From Bubalus kerabau (Eukaryota > Chordata > Mammalia > Artiodactyla > Bovidae), in contig NC_073625.1 in the NCBI RefSeq assembly GCF_029407905.1, positions 169,714,240 to 169,778,239 on the forward strand: 64,000 bases of DNA, in the 5' to 3' direction. Shown one piece after another: positions 1 to 11,315 of the stretch. Position numbers and translations under genes: made by a program. The notes below the pieces were generated by a model. The model had not been told where the DNA came from and did not search any database. It was given only the letters and a program-made list of their open reading frames with translations. Position 1 is the stretch's first letter. Each line of letters starts with the position of its first letter.

Positions 1-24
1 ATTGAACTGAACTGAACTGAATCC
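1..24 (+). mobile_element. BovB LINE 3' tail (cut by window edge)
   Basis: The window opens inside a run of ACTGA units, the characteristic 3' terminus of BovB and its relatives. Only the tail is present; the body lies to the left of the window. Confidence 0.8.
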
Positions 25-26
25 TA

Positions 27-335
27 TTATTAAAAATGTAAATTATGGGAGCGAGTCTGGTAAGATCTATACAAGCTCCAGACATTCTTTTGATTCATTG
101 TAATAACTAATTAAAAGGTATATAACTCCGTTGCTAACAGTAGCAAGGGGGTACTCTTTCTGCCCCCTTCTGATGTCTATGTCAGAAGCTTTCTCTATCT
201 CTTTTATACTTTAATAAAAACTTTATTACACAAAAGCTCTGAGTGATCAAGCCTCATCTCTGGCCCCAGGTTGAATTCTTCTCCTCCAGAGGCCAAGAAT
301 CCCAGAGTCTTTCGTGGTTCAGCAACAACCTTTCA
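27..335 (+). mobile_element. Endogenous retrovirus LTR, 5'-truncated (R-U5 side)
   Basis: From about 119 to 335 this matches the second LTR in the window (34538-35082) closely in order and sequence, including a TATATAA box-like string at 119, a polyadenylation signal AATAAA at 213-218 and an end in ...TTTCA at 335. It is non-coding regulatory DNA of an old retroviral insertion. The 5' half is missing or lies beyond the BovB tail. I see no gag, pol or env sequence beside it. The bovine LTR family name (BTLTR1-like) is from memory. Confidence 0.65.
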
Positions 336-549
336 GTCATTTCTTATGTTATTCGTATGATGGTTATTACTATCATTATGTCTGTTTTTATTGTAGGTCT
401 TTCACTATCAAAACACATGAATATGCTAGCATTTTTCCTATTCTACCAACAGTGTCTGATTCATGTATCAAACATCGACTCTGGAAATTATCCATCTTAT
501 TTAAATGTACATCAATATAATTGTTAATCCAGTTAGCTTTGCAGTCTTC

Positions 550-720
550 TTAATTTTATTCATTTGTTTAAAAAATATTTTTATTGGAGTATGGTTGACT
601 TGCGATGCTGTGTTAGTTCCAAGTGTACAGCAAAGTGATTCATTTATGCATATAAATATATCTATTCTTTTTCAAATTCTTTTTTTTTTTTTTGCATTCT
701 TAATGGTCATTTTTTTACCT
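550..720 (-). mobile_element. L1 3' UTR fragment
   Basis: Reading the minus strand, the piece ends in the L1 3'-terminal pattern (Y-rich on the plus strand: TTTTTATTGGAGTATGGTTG at 571-590, then the 'GTACAGCAAAGTGATTCA' block near 625). It is 5'-truncated and non-coding. Confidence 0.65.
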
Positions 721-864
721 TATTTTTCTTCTGTGTCTAACCCTTTCTGTGGATCATGTTATTAGTCTATCTTTAAAATTTTGTCTCCTTTGTTGGTTTG
801 ACCTCTCTTTACTCCCTTCTCTTTCTTTCTAATCTTTCTGTTTTTCCTTTCTTTCTAATCTTCC

Positions 865-1175
865 AAGGAGATCCAACCAGTCAATCCTAAAGGAAATCAG
901 TTCTGAATATTCATTGGAAGGACTGATGCTGAAGCTGAAACTCCAATACTTCAGCCACCTGATGTGAAGAACTGACTCATTAGAAAAGATTCTGATGCTG
1001 GGCAAGATTGAAGGTGGGAGAAGAAGGGGACGCCAGAGGATGAGGTTGAATGACATCATTGATTCAATGGACATGAGTTTGAGCAAGCTCTGGGAGTTGG
1101 TGATGGACAGAGAGGCCTGTTGTGCTGCAGTCCATGGGGTTGCAAAGAGTCAGGCATGACTCAGCGACTGAACTG
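865..1175 (+). mobile_element. BovB LINE, short 3' fragment
   Basis: This is the last ~310 bp of BovB: the C-terminal end of the RT ORF and the 3' terminus with one ACTGA unit. It is bounded by a perfect 8-bp direct repeat AATCTTCC (857-864 and 1176-1183), so it is a discrete 5'-truncated insertion. The reading frame is broken; the minus-strand open frame over it is a shadow. Confidence 0.88.
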
Positions 1176-1183
1176 AATCTTCC

Positions 1184-1737
1184 TGTATCCTGAGTAATGT
1201 GTGAGGGAGCCATGCTTTGAGTATATTTTTACTGATCCATTTAAGGACATTTTCAAGATAAGGGTTTCTGTAATGCATGGACCAGTTTCACCACAGTGAT
1301 TGATCTTAACATGATTTTTAAAAAGAGACATATCATGCCTGCTGGTGATATGCAATAGAAGTATACACCACAGCTTAGCCGATAATGTTGCCAAAACAGC
1401 CTATGCATCATGAAGCACCTAAATTTAACTACCAGTTTATGGGAAGTACAAGGAACAGATGAATATATATTAAGTGATGCTTCATGAAACAAAATCCATA
1501 ATCAGGAATGTCTATAGAGTCAGTCACCTGATTACTTCAGAAACTGTTATAGATATTAATTTATAAGCAATATAGCAATCAAATATAAGCTGTAGGGATT
1601 TTTTTTTTCATTTCATCTTGATTTAAATAAACTAAAATACCAAAAGTGTGTGAGACATTTGATGAAATATGACTCCATGACTCAATATGAAGTTACATTA
1701 GGTATGATAATGGTTTCATGACCAGATTTAAAATATT
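1184..1737. other. Unassigned AT-rich DNA
   Basis: No gene, tandem array or recognised repeat is seen. Open frames here are below 80 codons and resemble nothing known. Confidence 0.5.
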
Positions 1738-1975
1738 ATCTCTTAAAGATACATATTAATAAAAACTGACTTATTATGGATACAATGACATAAGGTCTGG
1801 GGTTTGCCCTGGATTTGGAGGAGCCAAGGGCAGTGATGACGACTGAGTACTTGAAGGTGGAATATACTGAATATAAATGATCACATTTTGATGATTGTTG
1901 AAGAGAAGTAATGAGTACCAAGAAATCAACTGCATTATTCATCATTTTTGGTAGATATTTTAGAATAAAAAATTA
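1738..1975 (+). mobile_element. Ancient L1M-type 3' end (degenerate)
   Basis: The order of motifs (TGACATAAGGTCTGGGGTTTGC, then GATGATTGTTGAAG, then AGTACC, ending in an AATAAAAAATTAA run) follows an old mammalian L1 3' UTR. Divergence is high; the boundaries are approximate. Confidence 0.45.
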
Positions 1976-2029
1976 ACAAATCATTACAGAAAAGCTGGAT
2001 TATTTGGAGGATAAGACAGGTTCACCATA

Positions 2030-2400
2030 TAAAACTAAAAATGAATATCACTTTATGCTTATATATAAAAAACTCACACACTAAGGACTTAAATGCCAAA
2101 AGTAAAATTATCAATACAAATAAGAAGATGAAGAAGAATGTTTTTGTTACATAGATAGGGAGCATTCTAAAGCAACCACACAGTACAAACTAAAAGAAGA
2201 AGGAAAAAAAAAAAGATAGGCTTAGATTGTATATCTAATTGAAAGATTTCAGTTTACCTAAGAACACTTTGAACAAAATTAAAAGATAAATGACTGTGTG
2301 GTAATATTTGTAATGTATTAAACTGACAGGAATGTAAAAGAATGTAAAAATAATTCTTTCAAGTCAATAAAGAAAATGTAAGAAAATCCATGATAAAATT
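2030..2400 (+). mobile_element. Ancient L1 ORF2 C-terminal remnant
   Basis: Blocks such as GAATGTTTTTGTTACATAGA (about 2136) and TTCAAGTCAATAAAGAAAA (about 2357) occur in the order expected for the region just upstream of the end of L1 ORF2. No frame is open. Boundaries and family are uncertain. Confidence 0.38.
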
Positions 2401-3189
2401 TGTTATACTAGACAGAATTTTAATAATTTTGAGGAGAATGTAAAAAACACTAATGCAGGATTGAAGAGAGTGTGTGTTTAGAAATCTGCTGATAAAAAGC
2501 ATGTTTCTCAATATATTTGCTTGTGTTGGGCTTTTTAAAGGATGGGCAGGATTTGAACCAAAACAGTTTGTAATTTTAGGCACTAAGAAAAACTGACAAG
2601 CTCACTGAAGTGAAATTAATATATGTTTGTGTGAGAAAGGAGTTAGTGATATGACTGGGCTTGATTTATAAAATCATTTATAGCCCTGAGCAGAATATAA
2701 GAATGTGGTGGAGAATAGATCTGGGGGATGAGGGAAAGAGCCAAGGGCATAATCTTTACTTGGTAATATATCTAGTGAACAAGAGCAGATAAATCAATTA
2801 AAAATGGCAAGCAAGCTGATAAAGCATGTCAGTCTGGTTCTGGTCCATGTTCCAAGTACAGGTAAAGTTTCAGCAAGCAAAGATGATTACCTTGACAGTG
2901 ACCTGACCCTAGATAAGCTCTGGCACCACTTATTCTGTAGGACCATAGAGGTATGCAGGCTTTTATGGCCAAATATTTGAGGAACTGTCAGCATATTATG
3001 TGAGTTAAGTATTACATTTTACTTTTTGGAAGAAAAACATAACTAAAAAAATTATTAGGCCAGTATGTTGAATTTTCTTTCTTTCTTTTTTTTTTTCCTT
3101 TTAGACTTTAGAAGCATTCTTCTATATCTGTTATAATCTTTTAACGCTTATATACTCTATGTGCATTTGTGGGCAATTCAGTTGAAAAA
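2401..3189. other. Unassigned DNA
   Basis: No recognised coding or repeat signal. A pyrimidine/T-rich run lies near 3077-3102. Confidence 0.45.
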
Positions 3190-3300
3190 CTTCATTTTTA
3201 TACAAGAGGAATCTGATTTCCAGATAGACAGAAAAGCTTCTACAGGGTCATAAATCTAGCCAGTAGGAGATCATGATGTAAGTGCTTGGCTAAGTCCAAA
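3190..3300 (+). mobile_element. MIR-like ancient SINE remnant
   Basis: The block around TACAGGGTCATAAATCTAGC (3241-3260) followed by AGTAGGAGAT resembles the core/3' part of MIR (the 'ggtcacacagctagtaagtgg' area). It is strongly diverged. Confidence 0.38.
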
Positions 3301-3727
3301 TGAACAGGCCATAACACAAAGGCCTCCCATGATCATGACATACTTTATATTCTCTTCTTGCTATAGCTTCACTGGCTCCTTAGAGAAGCTGAAATTATAA
3401 AAGACTTCTTAAAATTGAACATACTGCAAAGTTGTAGCCTACTCTGAAATAGAGTAGCTGGCAGTGTGCATTTTAGATCAGCTATAACTCAATTTTCTTC
3501 ATAACTAGATTTCAGAAGCACAATTGTACAGGCCATCAAGTACACACAATGCTCAAATCCAGACAGCATCTAAAACAGTAGGCAAGTTCAAAATATAAGT
3601 GAAAAACACCTCCTAAAATTTGCATGTTATGTGTCCTAAATATTAAAGGTATATTGACAATGTAAATCTTATTGTTGAATTCCACAGGGTAAGTTCCACA
3701 GTTATACGGAAATGACGGCTTTGAAAA

Positions 3728-3959
3728 CCTTGTGCGTGCATGCTAGGTTGCTTCAGTCATGTCTGATTCTGTGTGACCCTATGCACTGCAGCCCTCCAGG
3801 CTCTTCTGTTCATGGGATTCTCCAGGCAAGAATACTGGAATGGGCTGCCATGCCCTCTCCCGGGGGATTTTCCTGATCCAAAGATCGAACCTGCATCTCC
3901 TGCATCTACCTGCCTTTTTAGGTGGTCTCTTAACCACTAACACCACCTGCGAAGCCCTC
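3728..3959 (-). mobile_element. Bov-tA SINE
   Basis: The minus-strand order is tRNA-derived head (ending at GAAGCCC, 3951-3957), then the Bov-A body with the CCATGGGATTCTCCAGGCAA block. Direct repeats TTGAAAA at 3721-3727 and 3960-3966 mark the target duplication. It is several substitutions from consensus and so is not recent. Confidence 0.88.
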
Positions 3960-4151
3960 TTGAAAATCTCAGCCAGACATAAATGAGATACCGGAGCTCC
4001 CAGTATTTCTGCTCTGAAAAAGACCTAAACCTATAGGCCAGGCTTAGTGGTTGCTAATAAAGTTATTGGGGGGATTAGTGAGTTTTTCTAAAGTAAAAAA
4101 GAACAGTGAAAGGTTAACTTTCAAAAGAAACATTGCAGAAAATAAAAAATA

Positions 4152-4402
4152 CTGAATTCTAAATTCTGATGGTGAAACAAATCTCAGATCCCACTTGGAA
4201 TGTTGCGTGATGGGAGAGTCCAAAGTTGTCACCGTTAGTGTAGAAATAGACATATTACATGTGTACTGTTGATGTGATTTTAAAGTGTCTTTCTGTATGT
4301 TTTTTCTTAGTTGATAACAATCTTATTCATTTATTCTTCTATCATTATTAACATATAATTGGCATACATTATTTAGGTTTACGGTATGCAGCATAACAGT
4401 GA
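4152..4402 (+). repeat. Left arm of a long inverted repeat
   Basis: This 251-bp segment matches the reverse complement of 5456-5710 nearly end to end; the outer ~95 bp differ at only a handful of positions. The inner part (about 4345-4402) looks like an old L1 3' end on the minus strand, but the outer ~170 bp are not L1 sequence I recognise and are shared by both arms. Two independent L1 insertions would therefore not explain the pairing. Confidence 0.85.
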
Positions 4403-5455
4403 CTTAAATGCATCATGAAATGATTATCACAATAAGTTTAGTGAATATCCATATAGATAAAAAATGTAAGATTAAAAAAAAAAGTGTCCTGGTGATGAAA
4501 AATCAAGATTTACTCTCTTACCAATTTTCATACATAACATATAGCATTCACATTGGGAGTTATGACTTCACTGTGTGATTTCGGGGGGCATATGAACAGT
4601 AAGTTCACAGCAGAAAGCTGGACCTTGAACACAGATTTGATTGTTGTTGGTGGTGCTTTGTGTCTATTTGTTTGTTTGTCTGAACTCCTCTAATAGACAA
4701 ATAATAAATCATTTTATCTATTATTATAATAAACATATAATAAGTTATTTGTCTGAACTGCATCTAGACACCATGTTAATAAACCAGGGCTATATGTATC
4801 AGAAGTTTTTGTTGTAAGGGAGAACACCAGCTTCAGTCTTAGCAGTGACTCAGAAGGGGAAATTAGAAGAGGCATATACATGAAGACTTGTGATTTACCC
4901 TCAAATCTGATCTAATCATTTAGGATTGGTGGAAATGGAGAAGTGGGTCTTGACTTGAGTCTCAAAAAAGTAAATTGTTGTGTAATAAGGACACTGTCAT
5001 TTCTAGTGATTAAATTGTCTCTCATAAATTGATCTGTATGAATTTTTTAAATCAGTGAAACCATTGATTAATTTACACTTTCTCTGGCAAAGATTTATTG
5101 GGGAGAAAAAAAAAAAACAACTAAGTGAGGTTGACAAAGGTGGTGTGAAATCTTATCGAAGCCACTTTGACATGTGTCCTTGTTTTCATTTTAGTTTTAA
5201 ATGTATATCTTTCTTCCTTAAAAGGTGTAGAAATTTATAGTAGGCAACTCATAGGTATCAGGAAGACAGGGAAAGCTATGAATTTCTTAATAGAGGGATA
5301 TCTGCCCATATAATGTCTCTTAAATATAAAACCTTTTACTTAACAGTCCTTTTCTTGGAATATGGATAATGTGTGAAAAAACCTCAACAGGGAGGAATCA
5401 ATTTTAACATTTCTCATGTTTTAATAGCTGTGTTCATAACCTCAAAACAATACAT
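4403..5455. other. Spacer between inverted arms
   Basis: About 1.05 kb of AT-rich DNA lies between the arms. The first ~70 bp continue the L1M-like 3' UTR (minus). A duplicated TTTGTCTGAACT occurs near 4675 and 4748. No transposase-like or other credible open frame is seen; the longest (61 codons at 5055-5240) resembles nothing known. Confidence 0.6.
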
Positions 5456-5710
5456 TCACTGTTATGCTGTACACTGTAAACCTAAATAATGTTGTATGTC
5501 AATTTTATGTTAATAAAGATAGAAAAATAAATGAATAATATTCTTATCAACTAAGAAAAAAACATAAAGAAAAAAACTTTGAAATCACATAAACCGTAAA
5601 CATGAAGTATGTCTCTTTCTACACGGACAGTGACAACTTAGGACTCTCCCATCACGTAACATTCCAAATGGGATCTGAGATTTGTTTCACCATCAGAATT
5701 TAGAATTCAG
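5456..5710 (-). repeat. Right arm of a long inverted repeat
   Basis: Reverse complement of 4152-4402. The arm starts with an L1-3'-end-like piece on the plus strand (CACTGTTATGCTGTACACTG at 5457-5476, then an A-rich tail) and ends at ...AGAATTCAG (5710). The outer ends of both arms read CTGAATTCTAAA inward. No clear target duplication flanks the pair. Confidence 0.85.
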
Positions 5711-6506
5711 AACCTCAAAAGCAATACAAAACATTCAATACATGTTTAAAAATTTAAAGCAATATCTTTAATAGGAATGCTTGTCTATTGTTAGAATCCT
5801 GACAGCACTAAAATAGAAAATAAATGCTAGAAATTTTAAAAAGCCCAAGAACTCTAATAGGCTTAGAGTGAAGTAATATAAATTTACCATCACACATATG
5901 AAAAAGTGAGGTTTTGCTGAAAGAAATTAGAATATCAAAGTCTAGAGAAATTATGTTCAAATGGGTTTGTAACTAGCAGATTGTGAATGTCAATGACTGA
6001 TCTCCACTGGTAAAAAGAATTAAACAACAGTTTTTAATAGGTGAATTCAAATCAAATGACCATCTTAATAGAGATGATTTAAATGTCGGCTCTTCCATGT
6101 GGACAGTATGTCCATGTTTTGTCAGAACCTAAAGATTTTTAACATCTTCACTACAGAAATGGGAAGAAATCACACAAGCTTCCCTTCCAAGATGGTACAT
6201 AAAAAAAATCCCTTCCTTTAGATTCACCTTGGAATATTCATTGTGTTTTTTGTTTCCATGGTTCAGACATAAAAATAATGTGGTAAGGGAACTATTTAAT
6301 GGGACATTTGTTTAATTAGAAAGGAATAGTTGAAAACTCACTTAAGCTATTTTGGTTTTTAGTTTCCTTATGATATGGAGTTTGTGGTGAGAGTAGCTAT
6401 TACCCTACAAACCCTCTAGTCAGACAAGGGCTAAGAGAGAAAATCATAAAGTGTACTGCCCAAACCAGTTTATCCCAACTAGTGACATAGCTCTTTTTAG
6501 TTGTTC
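5711..6506. other. Unassigned DNA
   Basis: No recognised coding sequence or repeat. Confidence 0.45.
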
Positions 6507-6564
6507 TTACATTTACATCTTACATCTTACATCTTACATCTTACATCTTACACTTACATCTTAC
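6507..6564 (+). repeat. 7-bp tandem repeat (TTACATC)n
   Basis: About eight units of TTACATC, with one shorter interruption near 6549, form a small minisatellite-like array. Such arrays commonly vary in unit number. Confidence 0.9.
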
Positions 6565-6674
6565 AAGGAAAGTTCTTACATTTTTTAAGTTTACCCATTT
6601 TTTGGTTCCCAACCTACCAACCAAGACATTCATTTTAAAATCCACTTAATGGAAATGTTAAGGAGAATTAAAGC

Positions 6675-7659
6675 AGAGACACCTGTATGTAGATCAGAAA
6701 GCAACAGTTAGAACTGGACATGGAACAACAGACTGGTCCCAAATAGGAAAAGGAGTTCATTAAGTCTGTATATTGTCACCCTGCTTATTTAACTTATATA
6801 CAGAGTACATCATGAGAAACACTGGGCTGGAAGAAGCACAAGCTGGACTCAAGATTGCCGGGAGAAATATCAATAACCTCAGATATGCAGATAACACCAC
6901 CCTTATGGCAGAAACTGAAGAAGAACTAATGAGCCTCTTGATGAAAGTGAAAGTGGAGAGTGAAAAGTTTGCTTAAAGCTCAACATTCAGAAAACTAAGA
7001 TCATGGCATCTGATCCCATCACTTCATTGCAAATAGATGGGGAAATAGTGGAAACAGTGGCTGACTTTATTTTTCTGGGCTCCAAAATCACTGCAGATGG
7101 TGATTGCAGCCATGAAATTAAAAGATGCTTACTCCTTGGAAGGAAAGTTATGACCAACCTAGACAGAATATTAAAAAGCAGAGACATTACTTTGCCAACA
7201 AAGGTCCATCTAGCCAAGGCTATGGTTTTTCCAGTGGTCATGTATGAATGTGAGAATTGGACTATAAAGAAGGCTGAGCACCAAAGAATTGATGCTTTTG
7301 AACTGTGGTGTTGGAGAAGACTCTTGAGAGTCCCTTGGACTGCAAGGAGATCCAACCAGTCCATCCAAAAGGAGATCAGTCCTGGGTGTTCGTTAGAAGG
7401 ACTGATGTTGAAGCTGAAACTCCAATACTTTGGCCACCTGATGCAAAGAGCTGACTCATTTGAAAAGACCCTGATGCTGGGAAAGATTGAGGGCAGGAGG
7501 AGAAGGGGGTGACAGAGGATGAGATGGTTGGATGGCATCACCGACTCGATGGCCATGGGTTTGGGTGGACTCCGGGAGTTGGTGATGGACAGGGAGGCCT
7601 GGTGTGCTGCGCTTCATGGAGTCACAAAGAGTCAGACAAGTGAGCGACTGAACTGAACT
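6675..7659 (+). mobile_element. BovB LINE, 5'-truncated copy
   Basis: It begins in the RT domain and runs to the (ACTGA)n end. Imperfect 10-bp direct repeats GAATTAAAGC (6665-6674) and GAATTGAAGC (7660-7669) flank it. The RT active-site box, normally YADD, reads YADN at 6884-6895, so the catalytic pair is altered. A one-base loss near 6975 breaks the frame, and coding resumes in another frame to a stop at 7510-7512. It is a dead copy. Confidence 0.93.
6773..7512 (+). pseudogene. BovB reverse transcriptase remnant
   Basis: Two overlapping frames (6773-6976 and 7003-7512) encode the palm and C-terminal region of an RTE-type reverse transcriptase: the AEYIM-like stretch, the catalytic box changed to YADN, and the C-terminal SRDITLPTKV and CWRRLLRVPW-type motifs. 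The frameshift and the substituted active-site residue rule out function. A 189-codon open frame on the other strand (6987-7556) is its antisense shadow. Confidence 0.85.
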
Positions 7660-7669
7660 GAATTGAAGC

Positions 7670-9487
7670 TGATATAAAAATGGTTAATCTTTTATAATGC
7701 CAGTATAAATTTTGAAAATAAACATATAGGCAAACCAATCATGTTATTATTGTTGGTTTTCTAAAAGTCACCAATATCTAAGAAAAAGCAGTTGGAAACA
7801 TCTGCTTACCAGAAGATTGCATGAAAGAGAATTTCAAAGGATAAAATTCTTTGGTGGAACAGATCTACTCCCTAAGCCTTCTGCCCTCTGTTTCTCTTTA
7901 TCAGTTTCTTGCATTGAGAGAGTTCTCATATTTTTCACGAAATAAGCCCACTTTTGAACCTCAGGGTCTGTTACTTAAGAGTTTGTTTTTCTGCCTTATG
8001 GGAGGAAACACTCTCACACACGGGTGGAATAACAACTCTAAAATCTCATAGAAAGAGAGTATCCTCACCAGTGAGAGTGGTTTCTGAATGGCGCATGGCC
8101 TTAGGCATGAATGAAAATGTAAAGAATGGAGCCATCTGGATTTCCTCTTCATAGAGGATCTCATTAAGTCACCCTCCTTAGAAGTTTCTGGTTCTATCAG
8201 TTGTCTGGTAGACCTGACAGATTGCAATGCTTGATTTTTTCCCGGCTTTTTTCAGCAGGCATATAACTGCTTTCTATGAATGACCCACTTAAATTTGACT
8301 GTAAAATAAATATATATGAAGTCATTTCAATAACATTGTAATATCTAAAAAAATAATTTTTGGTATTATAAACCCCTACAATTTTCGTTAATAAAACTCT
8401 GGAATACTATCACCTTGAAAATCTTTTTCCTCTTTACTACACCTGAATGATTTTTGAATTAAAGTCCTAGGGTTTAATACTATTTTTCCTCTTATACTTT
8501 ATCATCAATCACAATCATTTCTCCATTTCTCTACTTCGTGAATTTAAATGCCATGTTAGCAATTGCTGTTTATCTTTCTTCCAAGATTTAGTTTCCTTTT
8601 TATTAGCAACTGTGCATTTTATGAATAACAATACATATGTAATTGCTCAGAAATCTAGACCTTAAATCACAGTAAATTATCAAATTTAAATGAAGCTTGC
8701 ATTTAATGAGAGACTATCGCATATGCATATATGGTTATAAGATGCTCTCTGCAATGTATTTTGTGCATGTTTGCTTGTATTTACCCTCTAAAAGCACAGT
8801 GAGAAAAGATAGCTGGATTCTAAGAATATTCAGCAACAAATATATGCATGTTCCTCAACAGATTGGCAGGCATATATTTTAAAATTCGCAACTGGAGAAA
8901 TGAATTATTAGGCTAAACTTTATTCTGTATATATTTATCCCTTCCTGTTTCTTTCCTTTTCCTTCTACTGAAACTGAGATCTAAGACTTTTGCCTAAAAA
9001 GTCATACATATTTTAAAACGTAGATTCTAATCTGTTGTATAACTTTGAGTTAGCGGACATATTCTGACTATTGAAATTTTATCTTGGAAGTAAAGAAAAA
9101 AAAATCTTAGCAGTATAAAGGGGAAGAATAGACTTTTTTTTTTTTTTGCATAGAGAAAATATTTGAGTAGTGACAATCTGATACTTGAAATTTCAGAAAG
9201 CTGAGTAATGAAAAATGCAAATGTCTTTGTAGACATAACCTGCTGCTAAATTATTCCCTTTACATTTGACTTTTGCAGACTTACGTACTAAAAGCTCACA
9301 ACATCCACATAATGGATTTATCATTTCCACATATATGTAAACACTCTCCTATTTAAATAATAAAAATTGCACTTCCCATAAAGGTGACAATTTATTATAA
9401 ACAGATTTAATAATGGCAAGCATTACTTTATGTATTAGAATGTGATATAATTCATTAAAAATAAAAGTGATATAGGTAAACAGATAA
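7670..9487. other. Unassigned AT-rich DNA
   Basis: Nothing recognised in 1.8 kb. Short homopolymers are present (for example T at about 9134-9147). Confidence 0.45.
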
Positions 9488-9509
9488 GGGTGTGTGTGTG
9501 TGTATGTGT
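9488..9509 (+). repeat. (GT)n microsatellite, interrupted
   Basis: Short alternating GT run with one A interruption. Confidence 0.8.
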
Positions 9510-9849
9510 TGTAAACCTTATAAGAAAAAGATTAATGATAGATGGCAATTAACAAGAATATACAAATCACACACTTTTCATGAAAGGAAGAAAAGGTGTT
9601 TCCATAGTATATGACAATATTTGAAATACAAACTCAGTAAAGTTTTGAGTAACCTTTCTACTAACTTGTTCTTAATTCTTCAGAGGGATGCTGTTGATTA
9701 AACTTCAAAGACTTAATAATCTGTTCATCCCTTAAGTCTCAGATAGCACGATGGCTTCTTGATCCTCCTCCCCCCAAAAATATCTAACTGCCCTTCAATT
9801 CTCTCCAATTTTTCCATTGGGTTGTCCCTACTTAAGCATCGCAAGAAAG

Positions 9850-9911
9850 GTAGAAGTTATTACCATAAAAACAAGGTCAGGTAAAAGTTATTACCATAAA
9901 AACAAGGTCAG
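9850..9911 (+). repeat. 31-bp tandem duplication, two copies
   Basis: 9850-9880 and 9881-9911 are the same 31-bp unit (from GTAGAAGTTATTACC to AAGGTCAG) with one G/A difference. The near identity suggests a recent local duplication in otherwise unassigned DNA. Confidence 0.95.
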
Positions 9912-11315
9912 GATGAAGTCCAGGGTGACCTGATCATTAGGTAATCTATGAAGATGGCTAATGTCCCAAGGGGACATGATAGATGAGTACAGAGGTAAAA
10001 ACAGAGGTCTTCTTTAGTATTTATAATCAAATGTAATGAAGAATGGATGAGCAGAAAGTGAAGTCAAATTCTCTTACTGGACGCTCATCTTTTGTTCAGT
10101 TTTCAAACAGAAGCCAATTTTCAAACCCAATTCTCAGACACTGAGAGAAAGTGGAGCCCTGCATTCCCATAAGGAAGGTCTCTGTAACACTACAACAAGT
10201 ACACACAGTAGAAATCACTTTTTTCACTCTACAAAAGGACTTAAAGTCGTTATTTATTTATCTATTTAATTTGATAAGAATGTGCCGAAGAATGATGAAT
10301 ACACAAATATTGGGAAGGTATTGGATAAAGATTTGTATACATCCCAGGAACAGTTTACTTTTCCTGCCTCCAGCATCTCAGCCAGTCTCAGTATCCATGG
10401 TTACTCTTAAAGGATCTCTTCTATTGGTATTTTTTTTTAACTTAATATTGCTTCCAACTAATGGAAGTCTAGCATCAGACACATGGACCTGAGATTCAAT
10501 GACTCACCATACACTGCAGTTTTCCAGAATTTGCCAGGCTCACATAGTAATGAGCAGCCTCTTTAGATGTAGTTGAGATGCCAGCTTGAAAATGATACTT
10601 GGTGAGAACAAGGTGCCTTTAGAATGTGGTAACATCTAAAGCCAATAGTCACTGCATGGTGTTGTGTTGTCAACAGGTAGAATCCACGGGGACAGGAGCC
10701 AAGGGGTGGTAGGTATAGCCCCAGTGGTTCACTAGAATATGTGCTTCCCACCTCTGCAAATTCAGAGGTGTTGGTCCAGTAGTCCAGTTCACAGAGACAG
10801 AAAGCTTATATGAGAAGACAGAAAACAAAACAAAATACCCCACAAAAGAAACCTAAAGCTACTGCCTAATCACATGTAACTTCTCTTTCCAGGCCAGAAA
10901 GCAAAGCAATGACTTACCAGACCAGAAAACATAAATTACCCCAATCATTATAAAGAGTTCAGATTGCTTCTACATAATGAAGGCAGGAGGGATTATGTTT
11001 GCATTCAGGAGATTCAGCAAAGTAATATTTGTTCTTTCATGCACATAGTTGCTAATAAAAGGATGAGAAGAGCTCTAATAACTTGAGAGTAGCATTTCAA
11101 TCTGGACTTCAGACTCTTCAAGAATAAGGATCTGGTCCACATCAACAGAAAAGTCACCCCCTTGGCAAAGGTGCTAGCCAAGGGGGAGTGGAGTCCAAAA
11201 TGAGCAGTGAAAAAAGATGATGACCATTTCTTAAAGGCTTGGAACCAACTAGAACAGGTTCTAGAGAAAGTTTAGTTCTCTTCACTAACCTTTTTCTCAT
11301 AACTATATCTTGCTG
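9912..11315. other. Unassigned DNA
   Basis: No recognised repeat. The 113-codon open frame at 10151-10492 has no motif I can place and is probably chance. Confidence 0.45.

Noticed and set aside
27..335. Part of a complete provirus together with 34538-35082
   Set aside because: The two LTR pieces are 34 kb apart with no gag, pol or env between them, and the second is enclosed in an L1; both are solo remnants.
4152..5710. Two independent L1 insertions in opposite orientation
   Set aside because: Both arms share about 170 bp beyond the L1-like end, which independent insertions would not share.
6987..7556. 189-codon open frame on the minus strand
   Set aside because: It is the antisense of the BovB RT C-terminal region. 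The same antisense frame recurs over most BovB copies (for example 39701-40147, 60393-60743), so it reflects the element's base composition and is not a gene.
10151..10492. 113-codon plus-strand open frame
   Set aside because: No recognisable domain, no codon bias I can judge, no splice or promoter context; likely chance.
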